Assembly (NCBI GenBank): GCA_977006965.1
Contig: OZ345382.1
Coordinates: forward strand, 1-64,000
Source: Phymatolithon calcareum
Lineage: Eukaryota > Rhodophyta > Florideophyceae > Hapalidiales
Direction of reading: 5' to 3'
DNA: 64,000 nucleotides
A model generated the notes under the pieces. It did not search any database and was not told where the DNA came from. It worked only from the letters and a program-made list of their open reading frames with translations. Position 1 is the stretch's first letter; each line of letters opens with the position of its first letter. Made by a program: the position numbers and the translations under genes. Positions 12,800-24,075 of this stretch are shown here, one piece after another.

Positions 12800-15118
12800 T
12801 GGTACAGAAAGACCGTCTAGACAATGGCAGAGAAGATAGTGAATGTGGACATGGAGGTCATTAAGCTACGCTTTCGATTATCGTACCGTTGCCTTCGAGC
12901 TTAAATCAGAGAAAGAGGAGCAAACAATTGTTTCGTGAAAAGGGATGATGTATCATATTGTTCCGCGAAAGGTAACATTTTACCATTCGCAAAAAAATTC
13001 ACATTGATTTGAGCCTCGTCTTAGTACCTTCGCAAAAGTATAAAAGTGCGTCACAAGTCTTCCGATTGTCATGGAACGCAAACTAGTCTTATAAAAACCA
13101 GATGGCGACGTAACCAGAATATGAATTTTGTTGACATGAGTGCGTACAATTTTAAAAGTGGCATGAAGAAAGCACTTTAAAAGAATCAGGGAAAGCCTGG
13201 CTACGAAAACTGATGAACACACTTATGATGAAACAGTGGGCCCACAAAGTAAAATACAAACTGATGGCATTAATAGGCCAAATTCAACTAGTCACCACGA
13301 GGAACGATGTTACCACTTATGCCTTCAGAATTTCGTAACCCAAGAAAATCTCTTATCAACTCACTGCTTTTCGAAGATAACGTAAGACTTCATCTTATCC
13401 CTGGCGCCAAGCGTAACTTCAGAATCGAGTTCATTCTTCTAACCTGTGGTTTTGGCCTTCCTTGTCCTAGCGCTTGTATTCCATAACAGCAATCACATTA
13501 CAGCCATGATACAAGTTTTCACCTCCATAACCAGCCGGCGATTTGAAGTCTTAATGTTTCTTGATGCCGGGGAAAGAATGCTCTGCGTTTCTTCCCCTCT
13601 CTCAGCTTCTTCCACGAAATAGTTTTCATCCACGGACATAGCGAGCGCTCGGTAGAAAGCCACCTGAGTGACGAAAAATGGATTCAAAACTTTACAGGAC
13701 TGGCCAAGTGTGAACGTTTAGCTCTGCGTTTAGGGTTCAATTCTACGTACATTCAAGCAACTAAATTCAACGTGTACCCAGATGTGGTCTCAAAGGCGCT
13801 GTGCGTGAGCTCGTGCTTACAATACGAGCACTGATTAGCTAGTCATCCGCGACTTTGAAACTGTGCTCATTCATAGCTTCTAAAAGAAATTGATTTGTCT
13901 GTTTCTAATTTTCGCTTAAAAGATCTATCTTTCACTCGAGAAGTTAAAACAGACCGATCGTGCTGCATCAGGTGATCTGTTCCCGCGCGCGTGTGTACTC
14001 GCACGTACATTCTTATGATCGTGTCCTGTGGAACCAGATTGCAAATTCTTGGGACGCTGATAGACTAAGATGGAAAAGAGAACCGAGAGTTTATCTCTCT
14101 TCACTGAATATGCTGCTCTCTTGTTGTGAAAGAAACTGCTATCTTAGAGCAATGTTTTATTCTTTTCATCCTTTCCGAGGAGGGTAACTGTCGGAACGAC
14201 CGCGTATATAGGAACCGTTATAGTCTTCTCCAGTTCCATCCATATTCGTTATCTCAGATTTGATCTGAATAAGACGCAACTTTGAGGAAGACAATCATGC
14301 AACGAGGCAGACCTCTTCAAGCGTAAGCTTTTATTTAAGAAATGCAGAGAGCTTGCAACACTATACTGCCTGCTGAATCGATAATAATCATCCTCGAATG
14401 ATGCCCCGGTAATTCTAAGGCGTGGATTCAGTACTGACCAAATTTCATCTGCAGCATCAGGCACTTTTTTCTGCATAAAGCAAGCTACGGACTATAGAGA
14501 CTGGCCGTCTGTAAGCTCTTGTAGTTTGGCTCTTGTATTTTCTCGGTGGTCATTGAGATATCGATAAAACGACTCGTCGTTCAGCTCGTAAAGAATCATT
14601 TCAAAAATAGAACTGGATGTCAACGACAGCAAGGATACTCCATTTCTACCTGTGTCACGAACCTTATTGCCCAACTCAATCGAGAATGTCAGATTCACCC
14701 TGCTTGCCGACGTGCAACGTGCACAACGGGTAGTGCACAACTTTCAACACCTGTTCTTCGGCCTCTGTAAGATGTCACCTTCCAAAACAATTTTGCATGC
14801 AACAATTCTGGTACACAGCACGGTGGCCTCAGGGATCTTATAATTGTCTCAATATGACCTCTTGAAACCAGGACACACAGTACCGACCTGCGACTAGTCA
14901 ATAGCATAGAGAGCATCTGTGGCATCCAACGCCACTATCATACCCTCCATTTCCTATCAGACTAGCTCCCTTCAAATTGTTATTACAGCTTGCATTTACA
15001 GCGAGCCCTTACAGATAGCACTACAGTCATTACAGAACCGTAGGTTTCGATGCGGACTTACACCATGAAGGATCACCAAGGGCAACCCCTAGAACCACTG
15101 CTTACAGCTTACAAGCGC
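12800..15118. other. Gene-poor stretch, nothing recognised
   Basis: Scattered short frames on both strands, none with a family signature. No TIR pair or tandem repeat was found by eye. Confidence 0.45.
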
Positions 15119-15526
15119 TTAAAAGTCATCTTTTGATCCATTGTTTTTTTTATAAAGGTCGGCGCTTCGCACCGCCCTCGGCTTTTTGCCAGGGAACAAC
15201 CCGACCACAGCCATTGTGCCAACTTGTGCGATTAGCAACCCCACTGCATCTCTGGTGCACATTGATAGGCGCGCTTTCCAATTATTAAACATTACACTGT
15301 GCATAGACTGTAGTTGAACATCTTTGCCAATGCTTTGGCCGACTGCGCGCTTTAGGGACTGGTTGCTCTTTTCTATGGCGACGTCTTCGATCTGGGAAAT
15401 AGGTCCCACGATCGGGAATGTCGTGTACTGAAGCTCAAGCAATCGGTGGACGATGGGTTTGTCCACGCTCCTTCGCGCAACTAGACTTATGCTACGCTTC
15501 TTTCCAGGTCTGCTCGTACTCCAAGC
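15119..15526 (-). pseudogene. Possible old transposase-like ORF, split by a LINE
   Basis: The - strand frame (115 codons, with HRLLELQYTTFPIVGPI and KSNQSLKRAVGQS) and the frame at 16206-16402 (with RRWICRVQSAVPAHRI) lie on either side of the LINE at 15540-16205. Closing the 13-bp duplication would join them, though in different frames. Spacing and composition resemble transposase-derived ORFs, but I see no catalytic triad and the assignment is weak. Confidence 0.25.
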
Positions 15527-15539
15527 GGAGTTGATGGAT

Positions 15540-16205
15540 ATTTGATGATTTTATTTTTTGAGAGCTCCCAAAGCCTCACCTTGAGTAACGGGGCAGCTCT
15601 TGAATAATCTCTACGCTAAAGTCATCTGGCTACTCAAAACGTTCTTGATTCGTAATTCTCTTCCAACAAGAGCTCCTGTGAGTCTCTTCCACTCAAACTC
15701 AATTTCTGTACTCATCTTCGGTGACGCTAGAGTACGTTGTAAGGCGACTAGTTCGATCACCGCGGTAATCCCACAGTAAGCACCCAACACTGATTTCCTC
15801 CAAAGGGGTGCTCGGTTGAATGTCAACCTTAGGGACCTTAAACGTGTTGTTCTTTCTCTTATGTAAAAGATCCCTGGTAGCTTGCCTTCAATGGGAATCT
15901 TAATTGATCTTCCTTCTTCTTCCTTTTCCCATACTTTAATTGTTTCATCTCTCCTCCTCTTCTTCGTGATAGATCCCTCCTGGGCTTTCTGAAGGGATTG
16001 TCGCAAGTCTTCATACATCTTGAGATATTCAATATCCTTCATTGCTTCCTTTACGTCCTCATCTCTTCCAACGTACTCTTCTGTTTATTCAAGGCTCTTT
16101 TTGTGTCTTACCAGGCTTAATGCAAACCTTTCTGCTTGATGACGTCTCCTCATCTTTTGTGGTCCCAGTCGGCACAGAACTCGCATTCGGTCCCGGCGGT
16201 TTAGT
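15540..16205 (-). mobile_element. 5'-truncated LINE (family B), 13-bp target duplication
   Basis: The insert is bounded by the direct repeat GGAGTTGATGGAT at 15527-15539 and 16206-16218. Its - strand carries the family's C-terminal region in frames at 16205-16085 and 16042-15611. After a lysine/glutamate-rich stretch comes RTTRLRSLRLTFNRAPLWRK, the domain also found at 37275-37625. The 3' end includes GAGCTGCCCCGTTACTCA and a T-rich (A-rich on the coding strand) tail at 15540-15560. The RT is missing, as expected of a truncated reverse-transcription product. A frame break near 16050-16085 marks decay. Confidence 0.8.
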
Positions 16206-16402
16206 GGAGTTGATGGATCTCCTATGTCCAGCATGTCATCATCCGAAATAGAGAAGATTCTATGTGCAGGTACAGCTGATTGAACACGGCATATCCATCG
16301 CCTTTTGTTTTCCTGGTTGTAAGCTTTCAAAGTAGACATTGAATCTCTACCAGGTAGGGGAAATCTCCACAGTAGTGATATTAATCTCGCCACGGACCAC
16401 AA

Positions 16403-17814
16403 TTAAAAGCCATATTAATGCAGTCTTTGAGATGCCCCGTTAACATGTGGTACGAAGCAATAAAACACGAAAAGTAAGATCCTAGGTACCCCGAAACCAT
16501 GTTCTGTTTTCGGTATTACTGTTTCGTATTCAACATAGTTCGGCGCATGGCATTCAATGGTAGTTCTGCTTCTTCGATATCTCTAAAGCCAAGAAGTCTA
16601 CAGGACCCTTTTTTCCACCACAGTCCCGAACACCTTGAGCTTGGTAGAATCCGGGTGCAGAATCAGTCTTCAGGCCATGGCATGTAGCATCAGTGTACTT
16701 TCTTGCAAAAAATCATAGCGAGACGCCTGCAACAGCCACTTCTCTTCGTGTACTCCCGGAAGGACCAATGAGCCGACCAAGATTTGGTGATTCTTATTCC
16801 GACTGCCTTCCCACACAATGCTGTGCTCGGGTGCTTTCGCATTAATTCCATCCCGAATCTGGTCATCGGCGCTGGAGTATGAAGAGGCAATCATCCAGAG
16901 CCAGTTAGACTGTCACCGAATTTATCGTCTTGACATGAGAAACATGCGGCAGTGCGGGAGACGGGGCCGCTTGAGACCCTCCGTTTCTTGTCTTCTCGAC
17001 AGTGATTATTTCAGACCTCGAGTTTGGGACATCCTTCACCAGCTTCGCACGAAGTGTACCCGTAACCGAGAATCCTATCTTGCATTGTGTATTTATGTAC
17101 CCATCGTGTTCTGGCTTTATGTGTCCATGGACTTGAAAGAATCGCGCCTTGAGATGTCGTCCTGACTGTCAATCTCTTGTGAACCGATCAAATTTCACAG
17201 CTCATATTTTTCGATAGAAAATGCTAGTATGTTACAGTGACCAATACTGATGCCCTGTTAAATTTTGAAGGTTGTCGTTCCTTCTCTGGTTCAAGAAAAA
17301 CAAGTTTCATCTGCAACAACGTGAAATTCGTAGACTTCCTCCTGGGTTGGTCGATAAAAAGGCGGCATTTTCCGTCAATCAAAAAGGCGCTCAAAATATC
17401 ATGCGGACTGTTGGCTTGTGGAAATACTGTGTCCAGAATCCACAGAATGAGTTGGAAAGGCAAAATATTCGGACAAACTGTTGACCGTAGTTCGATTTTC
17501 GCGGATTGAACTGTAGCAATCCAACTCGATTGTGATCTCATGGACCAGAAGCAAGAAATATCGTCTTCTTAGTACCGTTTTGTGCACACTCTCGTGCAGT
17601 ATCCTTCACGTTGCACTTTTCAAGGAGAATTATACTAGTTGCGATACTGATGGGAGCTGTCAAAGTAGAAACAGTGTTTGCTGTGGACAGACGGTGCTCG
17701 TATGCCAAAAATAGTGCTTCCATTATAGCCGCCGTAGTGCGTGCCGCATTCATGTGAGTAATGTTTTACACTCTGTGATGACGTCGTTCGTGTCCTACTA
17801 CTATACTCCCTGCC
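16403..17814. other. Gene-poor stretch, nothing recognised
   Basis: Overlapping short frames on both strands without motifs. No repeat structure noted. Confidence 0.4.
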
Positions 17815-17875
17815 AAAGATGAGATAGAGGCCTTGGGAGCTTTTAATAAATCAGCACATATCCCAAAGATGGGAC
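17815..17875 (+). repeat. 3' end fragment of a family B LINE
   Basis: GGCCTTGGGAGCTTTTAATAAATCA with the following bases matches the 3' ends of family B copies at 37675-37712 and, reversed, 15540-15580. No coding part was recognised upstream, so this is a very short remnant. Confidence 0.5.
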
Positions 17876-18099
17876 ATCCTTCCTCTCAGAATGTGTACGA
17901 GGACAAAACGTTAAGACATGAAGTTCACAGAAGAACGGACTGAAAGCAGAAACTGCAAAGAGCTGCAAGCTGCAAGCAATGTATCGGGACGAGGGAATAC
18001 AGAGAGTCTCATTGTTGAAGGAACTGCTCAAATTCCAACAAATCAATCTGTGGCAAAGATTTTTTCAAAATTATAACTTACAGAACGCCTGGAATCGAA

Positions 18100-18560
18100 G
18101 AAGAAAAAAGGATCAAGCGAGTTGCTCAAGCTCCTCAAGGTGAATCAGAGAAAACTGGCTCTCTGGAAGATTCCTGCAGGTGTCGATAAGATGTATGGTA
18201 GAAAAATTTGGAAACAAGATTCGACATCATACGAAGACGCTGGACGACAACCTGGCAGAAGAAATTTTCGAAGAGGAAAACCGGCTGTGACACAAAAGTA
18301 TGCACCTGATACAGATTTTCTCCAAAGACGTGTTCTGTTGAATATCAGCCGTATGAATCGCAACCGTGTCGACCTTTCTAGTACGGGGAGAACCACTGGT
18401 AGATTGTTCGAAACAGTTAATATCTTGAGCGATCTACCCTCTTCTTCCTTTGCCCATAACTCAATTATTTCTTTTCCTCGCCCTTTCTTAGAGACTGAGC
18501 CCTCCTCTGCTTACCTTCTGCAGGTTCGATTGCTGATTTTGTGTTTTTACTCCACTGCAT
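18100..18560. pseudogene. Two LINE C-terminal fragments facing each other
   Basis: 18120-18255 on the + strand matches the family A C-terminal domain at 35735-35880 almost base for base (GTGTCGATAAGATGTATGG versus GTGTCGACAACAAGCATGG, then GTAGAAAAATTTGGAAAC), with one or more frame shifts. 18290-18560 on the - strand matches family B, with STRLRFIRLIFNRTRLWRK. The two converge, so a short frame spanning both (18122-18661) is a chimera and not a gene. Confidence 0.65.
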
Positions 18561-18660
18561 TTTGTACTCTTGATAACGCCATGTCCTCTGTTACGCATTT
18601 GTGGTTCCTGGTCGCCCAACGCATGCGGGTCCTGCTCTTGCGGAGAAACGGCTGCTACTA

Positions 18661-19640
18661 GACTTGTGGACGGGTTCAGATCACTGAAACACAGCCATAA
18701 TCTGTTGATGTAGGCGCGCAAATTCTGGTTTTGAAGCACAGATACTACTCCGACGATAACTATGAAAAATGAAGCGAACCCGAGATTGATAGTCGTCAGT
18801 GACAGGAATACAGAGCTCTTTGAAGACACGACATGGCCACCGCACTAAACCGGGCTTGGTTGAGTATTGTAAATGAGCTTGCTGCGCGTGCATTTACCCT
18901 GACTTCATTGTATATTTCTGTCACACCTCTTGTGTTGGAATAAGCATTGGATTCCGTCTCTGCGCTTGATACAGCTCTACTAGACGCCCTTTTACCACTT
19001 CGCCGGGATCGAGGCCCGCATGCTGCTGTGGGAGCGGGATGTTGCTCGAGAGTTCAAGTCGTGCTAGCAGAATCCTTGCAAATAGCGCCATTGCACGGAG
19101 TCGCATAGTAAGCGCTCTCATTGTGATGACCCGGGGTGGAGATCTTGGTGGAAAAACATAAGTGAGCAAAAGGCTCTTTTCGATGGTGTTTTAAACAACA
19201 TGGAGAACAAGGAAAAGACAAATGGAGACAGATGAAAAGCATGCTGCTCGAGTGCTCAAGTTGATATGAGCGCGCCAAGAGAAGAAGGAACTGGAGGAGG
19301 TAATCGACATACGGACTGAGCATTGGGATGGGCCTCTTAAGCACAGGACATAGTGATGAGCACTCGTCCTGGTATGTGAGTGTGTGCCCTGGTCCATCAC
19401 CTGGATCGCGCAAGTTGCAAACAGACTCTCAAAAGAGTCCCATTGAACTTCAATAAAATGTTCCGTATCTTGATGAAGTTTTAATCATTTGTCGCTGCCT
19501 CAAGTTCGCCCAAGATGACGATGTTAACGCGCATCTGATAGGGAACCTCATATGCACGTCACTATATACACGCGACGCTGATGGTCGACAGAGGATGATG
19601 TGGTTGGAGATCGCAATGATTTCGACATACTTTGCGGAAC
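18661..19640. other. Gene-poor stretch, nothing recognised
   Basis: Frames on the - strand at 18921-19413 show no motifs. No repeats noted. Confidence 0.4.
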
Positions 19641-19659
19641 GGCTTGAACTTTAGAAGCA

Positions 19660-20200
19660 CATGTCTGGAAAAGAGCAACGCAGACATTTACGTGACGGTC
19701 ATGCGAGGCGACGATGCGCGGAACGAACAGTTCAGAGACGAGCCCGGTGCCCGAAGCCGTCTGAATCAGTTAACAAAAAATTGTACAAATGCAAAGCAAC
19801 AACGCCTTGCTTATCCAGGTTGGCTACCGATTCTCTGAGATCCGAGCTTTTCCCACGCCTGCGACAGACTATAGGTTTTTCGCGAGTTATTCAAAGACAC
19901 TTAGCAACTTAGGAAAACCTCTGAGAAAAAGAGCTGATGAACTGTGGATTCGGCCGATTTTGCTTCTTTCAGAGATGACTCTAAAGCATCGCGTACTGGC
20001 TACAACCAAGAAAGTCGTATTCGAGTCTTGGAATTGGATTAGGCACATTCTCCGAATGGACAAGCGCCCCATGACACGCCAAGTGTTGCTACTTTGTGTC
20101 AATCCAGTAGCGGAATCGCTCTCAAGCGACATACCCGACTGAGGGCTACAAACAGCCCTTAGTGCTAAATGGAGAAAAACTGGAATTGTCAATCATATGT
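19660..20200 (+). pseudogene. Fragment of a non-LTR element C-terminus
   Basis: The frame at 19789-20142 contains SWNWIRHILRMDKRP, matching the WIGHILRMD stretch common after the RT in many LINE-type elements. It continues toward a degenerate GRP-like tail. Neighbouring frames contribute further pieces, so the copy is frameshifted. No RT core is present. Confidence 0.55.
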
Positions 20201-20381
20201 CGCAATCCGCAGAATCATGCATCTGGATCCATCTTATGCCCAACACCGTTGAGTGATGCGAGCAGGCATTGTACGGTTTAGCTTGCTTCTGACTACATAA
20301 GCTGCCACGATCGAGTGGTCCGAAGTTTTTGGCCTCGATGAATAAGAATAGAAAGCTAAACGGAGTCCGATGACTGTGTGC

Positions 20382-20922
20382 TAGAGAACCCGGCGGTGAA
20401 AGTGATGATGCCATGTCGATGGCCGGTATAGCGTGGTTCAGGGTCTTCAGCCCGTTGCCGCTATTGCGATCGTGTGTAGCCTTGTCGGCGCGCAATCTTT
20501 GCGGTGAAAAATGATCAATTTACTCCTGCTTTCTCCTCCCCCTTCTATCTCTCTGGGCGGAAACACTTATGTCTAAACGCACACTAACTCTTCAAACTCT
20601 AAAGGTCTCGAGTGAGGAGCATAAGAACTCCTGCGATGACACGAACGCATGAAATGCAGATAAATTAATGTGACTAAGTAAAAGGGATTGGGATTGCTTT
20701 TGTACTCTTGGTATTGAATGGGCTTGCCGCGGATAGACGATTCGATGGCGCTCGCAATGTGCTTCATACGCGATGACCGCGTGGATCTCTGGACTCGATC
20801 TTGAATCATTGCTTCATAGTACGGTACTGATTTGATGCTCATGGGTTGTAAGAGCGGGACAGTCACAAGACGTCTTACATTGTCTGGGCAAACTTCGCCG
20901 TTAGAGCACTATGCATTCTCCA
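20382..20922 (-). repeat. 3' LTR of the Copia element
   Basis: This 541-bp copy pairs with 25443-25983. Two differences were seen by eye: a G/A in CTATTGCRATCG and a G/A in AGTACRGTACTG. It carries the stop codon of the pol frame in its first bases. The GAC-ATG-GCA segment of the other LTR, which can start gag, is also present. Confidence 0.93.
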
Positions 20923-23833
20923 CCTCCCCCTTTGGCGAAAGACGATTGTAAGAATCAGCATGTCTTGGGTATATTCCGGTTCGGAGAGTTTTGAGGAGCA
21001 GGGCCGCCGACTCGCGATTGTCCTTGGTCAGAGCATCGGATACGTTGTAGTATCCAGGGCACCAATGCACTTTTTGAATGCATCCATCTTCGAACGCTGT
21101 GCGAATTGCGGACAAGTCGACCTTGTTCAGCCGTTCAGCCGGTTCTTTTGTCGACGTGGACAAATTGTACATGGACCGAGAGTCTGTCGAAAATTCGACA
21201 GGATGTTGGTACATCAACTCACTTGTTAGCGCTTGGAGGTACAGGGCTATGTCGACGGCGTCAGCGGCGGCAAGGATTTCCGCTGTTGAAGAGCTTCGTG
21301 CAACACGACGTAGCTTCCGCGAGCTCCAGTAGATCGGATGCACAATGTCCCCGGAACGGCGGTAAATGATGAACCCGCCGCGAGCAGAATTGTCCTTCTT
21401 TCCTGGCATACTTGCATCGGAATAGATGTCGAAGTAGAATTTCTCGCTGCCATTCGGCCGAGGGAAACTGAGGATTGGTGTGTACTGCTTTGCGTATTTG
21501 ATCAATGCGTCAAGATCGCGGAGGTGATGGAGGAGAAGATTGCCGGTCTTAGTTGCCATCTGTGATACGATGCGTAGCATGATCGGCTGAGACATTCTGC
21601 CGATGAACAGCATTTTCCCAAGCACGCTCTTGAAGGATGTCGTTTCTTCCGCGCTTGCTCGATCGTTGCCAGACTTGCTTGTATTGCCGCGAGAGGAAGC
21701 GATCGTACCGTCGAGCGCTTCTTGTTTCGCTTTTTGGTTCACGGTTATTGAATGGTCGGAGCCTTGCATGACTTCGCATCCGTACACTTTAAAATGGGAC
21801 CTTTCCAGCTCACCAACGTCAAATTCGAACTGCAGGAAATGCTCAAAGTCTGTAATGCACTGTGTTGTGCCGGCGTAGATGTAGTTATCCACCTGACAGA
21901 CCAGTATGAATATGAGCTGCTTATCCTTGTCATGACGGAAGTACAAGGTGTTTTCGAGTCCTGACTTTGTCAATTTGAACTTTTCGCATAACGCAAAGTC
22001 TGAGGCTAGGTACCAGAGGCGACCGGAGTCCACTAGTCCATAGGCTGCGGCCGTGAGTCGCCATAGAATTCCCGATACGTTCTCCTCGCGCGGCGGTCGG
22101 ACGAAAACATCTCTGTCAAACCCCTTTGCTTGTAGGAATGCCGCGGTGACGTCCATTTCGCATAGCAGCCATTTCATCTCCACGGCTATGGAGATGACCA
22201 ACCGGAAAATCTCCATGTTCATCGACGGCGCATCCGTCCGGAGATATTCCTTTTCATTGTCCAAGTGTCCCCATGGTACGATCCGGGCTTTCACGGACCC
22301 GTCCGGTTTTCTGCGGTAATTTGTGTGTGAGCCGATGATGTTGGCGTCATGCGGAACTGTGCTTGCTGAAATTGCTTCCATTGCGCCCTTATTGACCCAA
22401 TTCTGACGCTCTCGTGTATATGCTGAGTCCTTTTCGGATTTGGAGGGAGCTGTGTGGCAGTGTGTAACGTACGTGGTGTAGTTTGATGTGTTTGCCACTT
22501 CGAAGGGTGTTGCATTTGTCTGTGTTGCAATCTGCAGTGTGTTGTCCCGGCATGTGTAATTAGACTCTGTTATGTTCCCACGCGTGTTTTGGGGAGTATC
22601 CTGGTCATGCGCATCGTCTGGATCTTCACGAGTGCTCAAGCCCTCCTCGGCTTGGTTAGGATCGCCATACATGTCGCGCAGCCGCTGCTGGTGCCTCGTC
22701 ATGACTTGCTCGTCGCGAGTTACGATGGGGTGGCGATACGGGTTTCCAATCGCGTTTTCATAGCGTCGATCTTGTGCAGATGTTATTTCGGCCTGTATTT
22801 CTTGCTCCGGTGGTGATTTAGGGAGAGGCTCTAAAATTGGCATGGCCTCGATGTCATCGTCAGAGTCTTCGTCGTCGAGTGATAAGTCCTCTATGGGAGG
22901 CATTGTTTTCATCACGCAATTTAAGCTGGACGTCTTCGTCCTTTCGTCGTGAACTAGTGTTACGATGTGATCGGAGATCTGAACGACGCGCGCCGGTCCG
23001 AGCCATCGCATCTTGTCCCTCCAAAAATAGACATAGTCTCCGGGCCTGATATGCTCTTGTTTTCGTACCTTGGCACGTAGCATTCGATTCACCCTCTTGT
23101 TCGCCTGAGCTTTGTTGTGCTCGGCAATGGTGACTGCGCGTGTTGTTTCTGAATCATAGTTTCCGAGTACTCTAGGCTTTTTGCCGTACATGAGTTCGAA
23201 TGATGACGCGCCCTTATTTCCGACGCATATGTTTTTCCCGTAGGTTGCTTCAGCCAAAATTTCAGCGACAGAAGATTTTTGGTTCTCCGCACGAATGCGC
23301 CGAAAGAAGTTGCGCAGCGTTCGATTCGCGCTCTCCACAGCTCCGTTCGCTTCGTGGTCGTTGGCAGCCACGGGAACAAATTTGGATGACATGTCGGAGC
23401 ACATGGCTTTGAAGGCGGTGTTCATGTACTCACGATCGCCGTGGATTACCATTGGGTTACCGTGACGTAGGACCTGGATTCTGACGAAGGCTGCAGTTTG
23501 GTCAGCCATGAGTCGCCGCCGCAGTGTGGCGGTCTCTGACCAGCCTGTGCATTTGTCCACGACGTGCAGTACAGGGACTCCTTCGAGAAAGATGACGTCA
23601 ACGGCAACTTCCATTTGCTTTTGAAGATCCGGCACGCGCGTGCTTGCAACGGGGTGAGGAGAAGGATGCTTAGCTAGTTTGCAGCGGCACTCTAGTAGCA
23701 GAGCACTGATAGCATCTTCGAGCTCGGGCTGCCATTTGCCCGTTGCCTTAATCCAATCCTTCATTGCGGAGTGTGTTCCGTGCTTGAGTTGCAAATGCAG
23801 CTTTTTTAGGTCCCGGACATCGAACATTTCTTT
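20909..23833 (-). CDS. Copia Pol: integrase, reverse transcriptase, RNase H
   Basis: An uninterrupted frame carries the pol half in Copia order. First is an integrase zinc motif (LHLQLKHG...LLLECRCKLA) and catalytic-core pieces (MEVAVDVIF, MVIHGDREYMNTAF, NDHEANGAVESANRTLRNF). Then come an integrase C-terminal region and the RT, starting near KARIVPWGHLD with ITAAFLQAKGF-type motifs, and finally RNase H (DIYSDASMPGKKDN, SSTAEILAAADAVD, STDSRSMYN). The usual YVDD box reads CQVDNYIYAG, with Asn for the second Asp. The open frame formally begins upstream at an ATG (23906-23908) inside the inserted LINE tail, so its true N-terminus was lost. I start it just after the tail. It reads through the polypurine tract and stops in the first bases of the LTR. 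Confidence 0.88.
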   Translation of the reverse strand, partial: KEMFDVRDLKKLHLQLKHGTHSAMKDWIKATGKWQPELEDAISALLLECRCKLAKHPSPHPVASTRVPDLQKQMEVAVDVIFLEGVPVLHVVDKCTGWSETATLRRRLMADQTAAFVRIQVLRHGNPMVIHGDREYMNTAFKAMCSDMSSKFVPVAANDHEANGAVESANRTLRNFFRRIRAENQKSSVAEILAEATYGKNICVGNKGASSFELMYGKKPRVLGNYDSETTRAVTIAEHNKAQANKRVNRMLRAKVRKQEHIRPGDYVYFWRDKMRWLGPARVVQISDHIVTLVHDERTKTSSLNCVMKTMPPIEDLSLDDEDSDDDIEAMPILEPLPKSPPEQEIQAEITSAQDRRYENAIGNPYRHPIVTRDEQVMTRHQQRLRDMYGDPNQAEEGLSTREDPDDAHDQDTPQNTRGNITESNYTCRDNTLQIATQTNATPFEVANTSNYTTYVTHCHTAPSKSEKDSAYTRERQNWVNKGAMEAISASTVPHDANIIGSHTNYRRKPDGSVKARIVPWGHLDNEKEYLRTDAPSMNMEIFRLVISIAVEMKWLLCEMDVTAAFLQAKGFDRDVFVRPPREENVSGILWRLTAAAYGLVDSGRLWYLASDFALCEKFKLTKSGLENTLYFRHDKDKQLIFILVCQVDNYIYAGTTQCITDFEHFLQFEFDVGELERSHFKVYGCEVMQGSDHSITVNQKAKQEALDGTIASSRGNTSKSGNDRASAEETTSFKSVLGKMLFIGRMSQPIMLRIVSQMATKTGNLLLHHLRDLDALIKYAKQYTPILSFPRPNGSEKFYFDIYSDASMPGKKDNSARGGFIIYRRSGDIVHPIYWSSRKLRRVARSSSTAEILAAADAVDIALYLQALTSELMYQHPVEFSTDSRSMYNLSTSTKEPAERLNKVDLSAIRTAFEDGCIQKVHWCPGYYNVSDALTKDNRESAALLLKTLRTGIYPRHADSYNRLSPKGEVENA
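20923..20933 (-). other. Polypurine tract of the Copia element
   Basis: On the - strand AAAGGGGGAGG lies directly before the LTR start TGGAGAATGC. This is the expected primer for plus-strand DNA synthesis. Confidence 0.85.
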
Positions 23834-24075
23834 CTTTCTTTCTTTATTGCGGAAAGATTGCTCACACTTATGGTAAGCGTCTAGAGCTGTTTTGCAACAG
23901 CATCTCATTGTTCAGAAATTTGAGTACGGCTAGGGGTCTCTCACGGCATACCTCTTCTACAGTCTTTTTTCCCACTCGGCCAATATATTTTCGTCGTGAG
24001 GCGGAACGTCCACCACATCGTAGGATTAGGTGTTCGGTAGTTTCCTTGGAACCAGAATTACAGGCGCATCTGTCC
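23832..24075 (-). mobile_element. LINE (family D) 3' tail inserted in the Copia element
   Basis: Between the Copia protease and integrase is a coding tail with CACNSGSKETTEHLILRC, then RKYIGRVGKKTVEEVC and VLKFLNNEM, ending with AATAAAGAAAGAAAG. The same tail and the same A/G-rich 3' end occur at 32722-33095. It is read in the same direction as the Copia element, truncates the gag-protease frame and supplies a spurious ATG to the pol frame. The right limit is approximate, and I could not identify a target duplication. Confidence 0.7.

Noticed and set aside
18122-18661. A 179-codon frame as a possible gene
   Set aside because: Its first third is a family A LINE fragment and the rest is antisense to a family B fragment.
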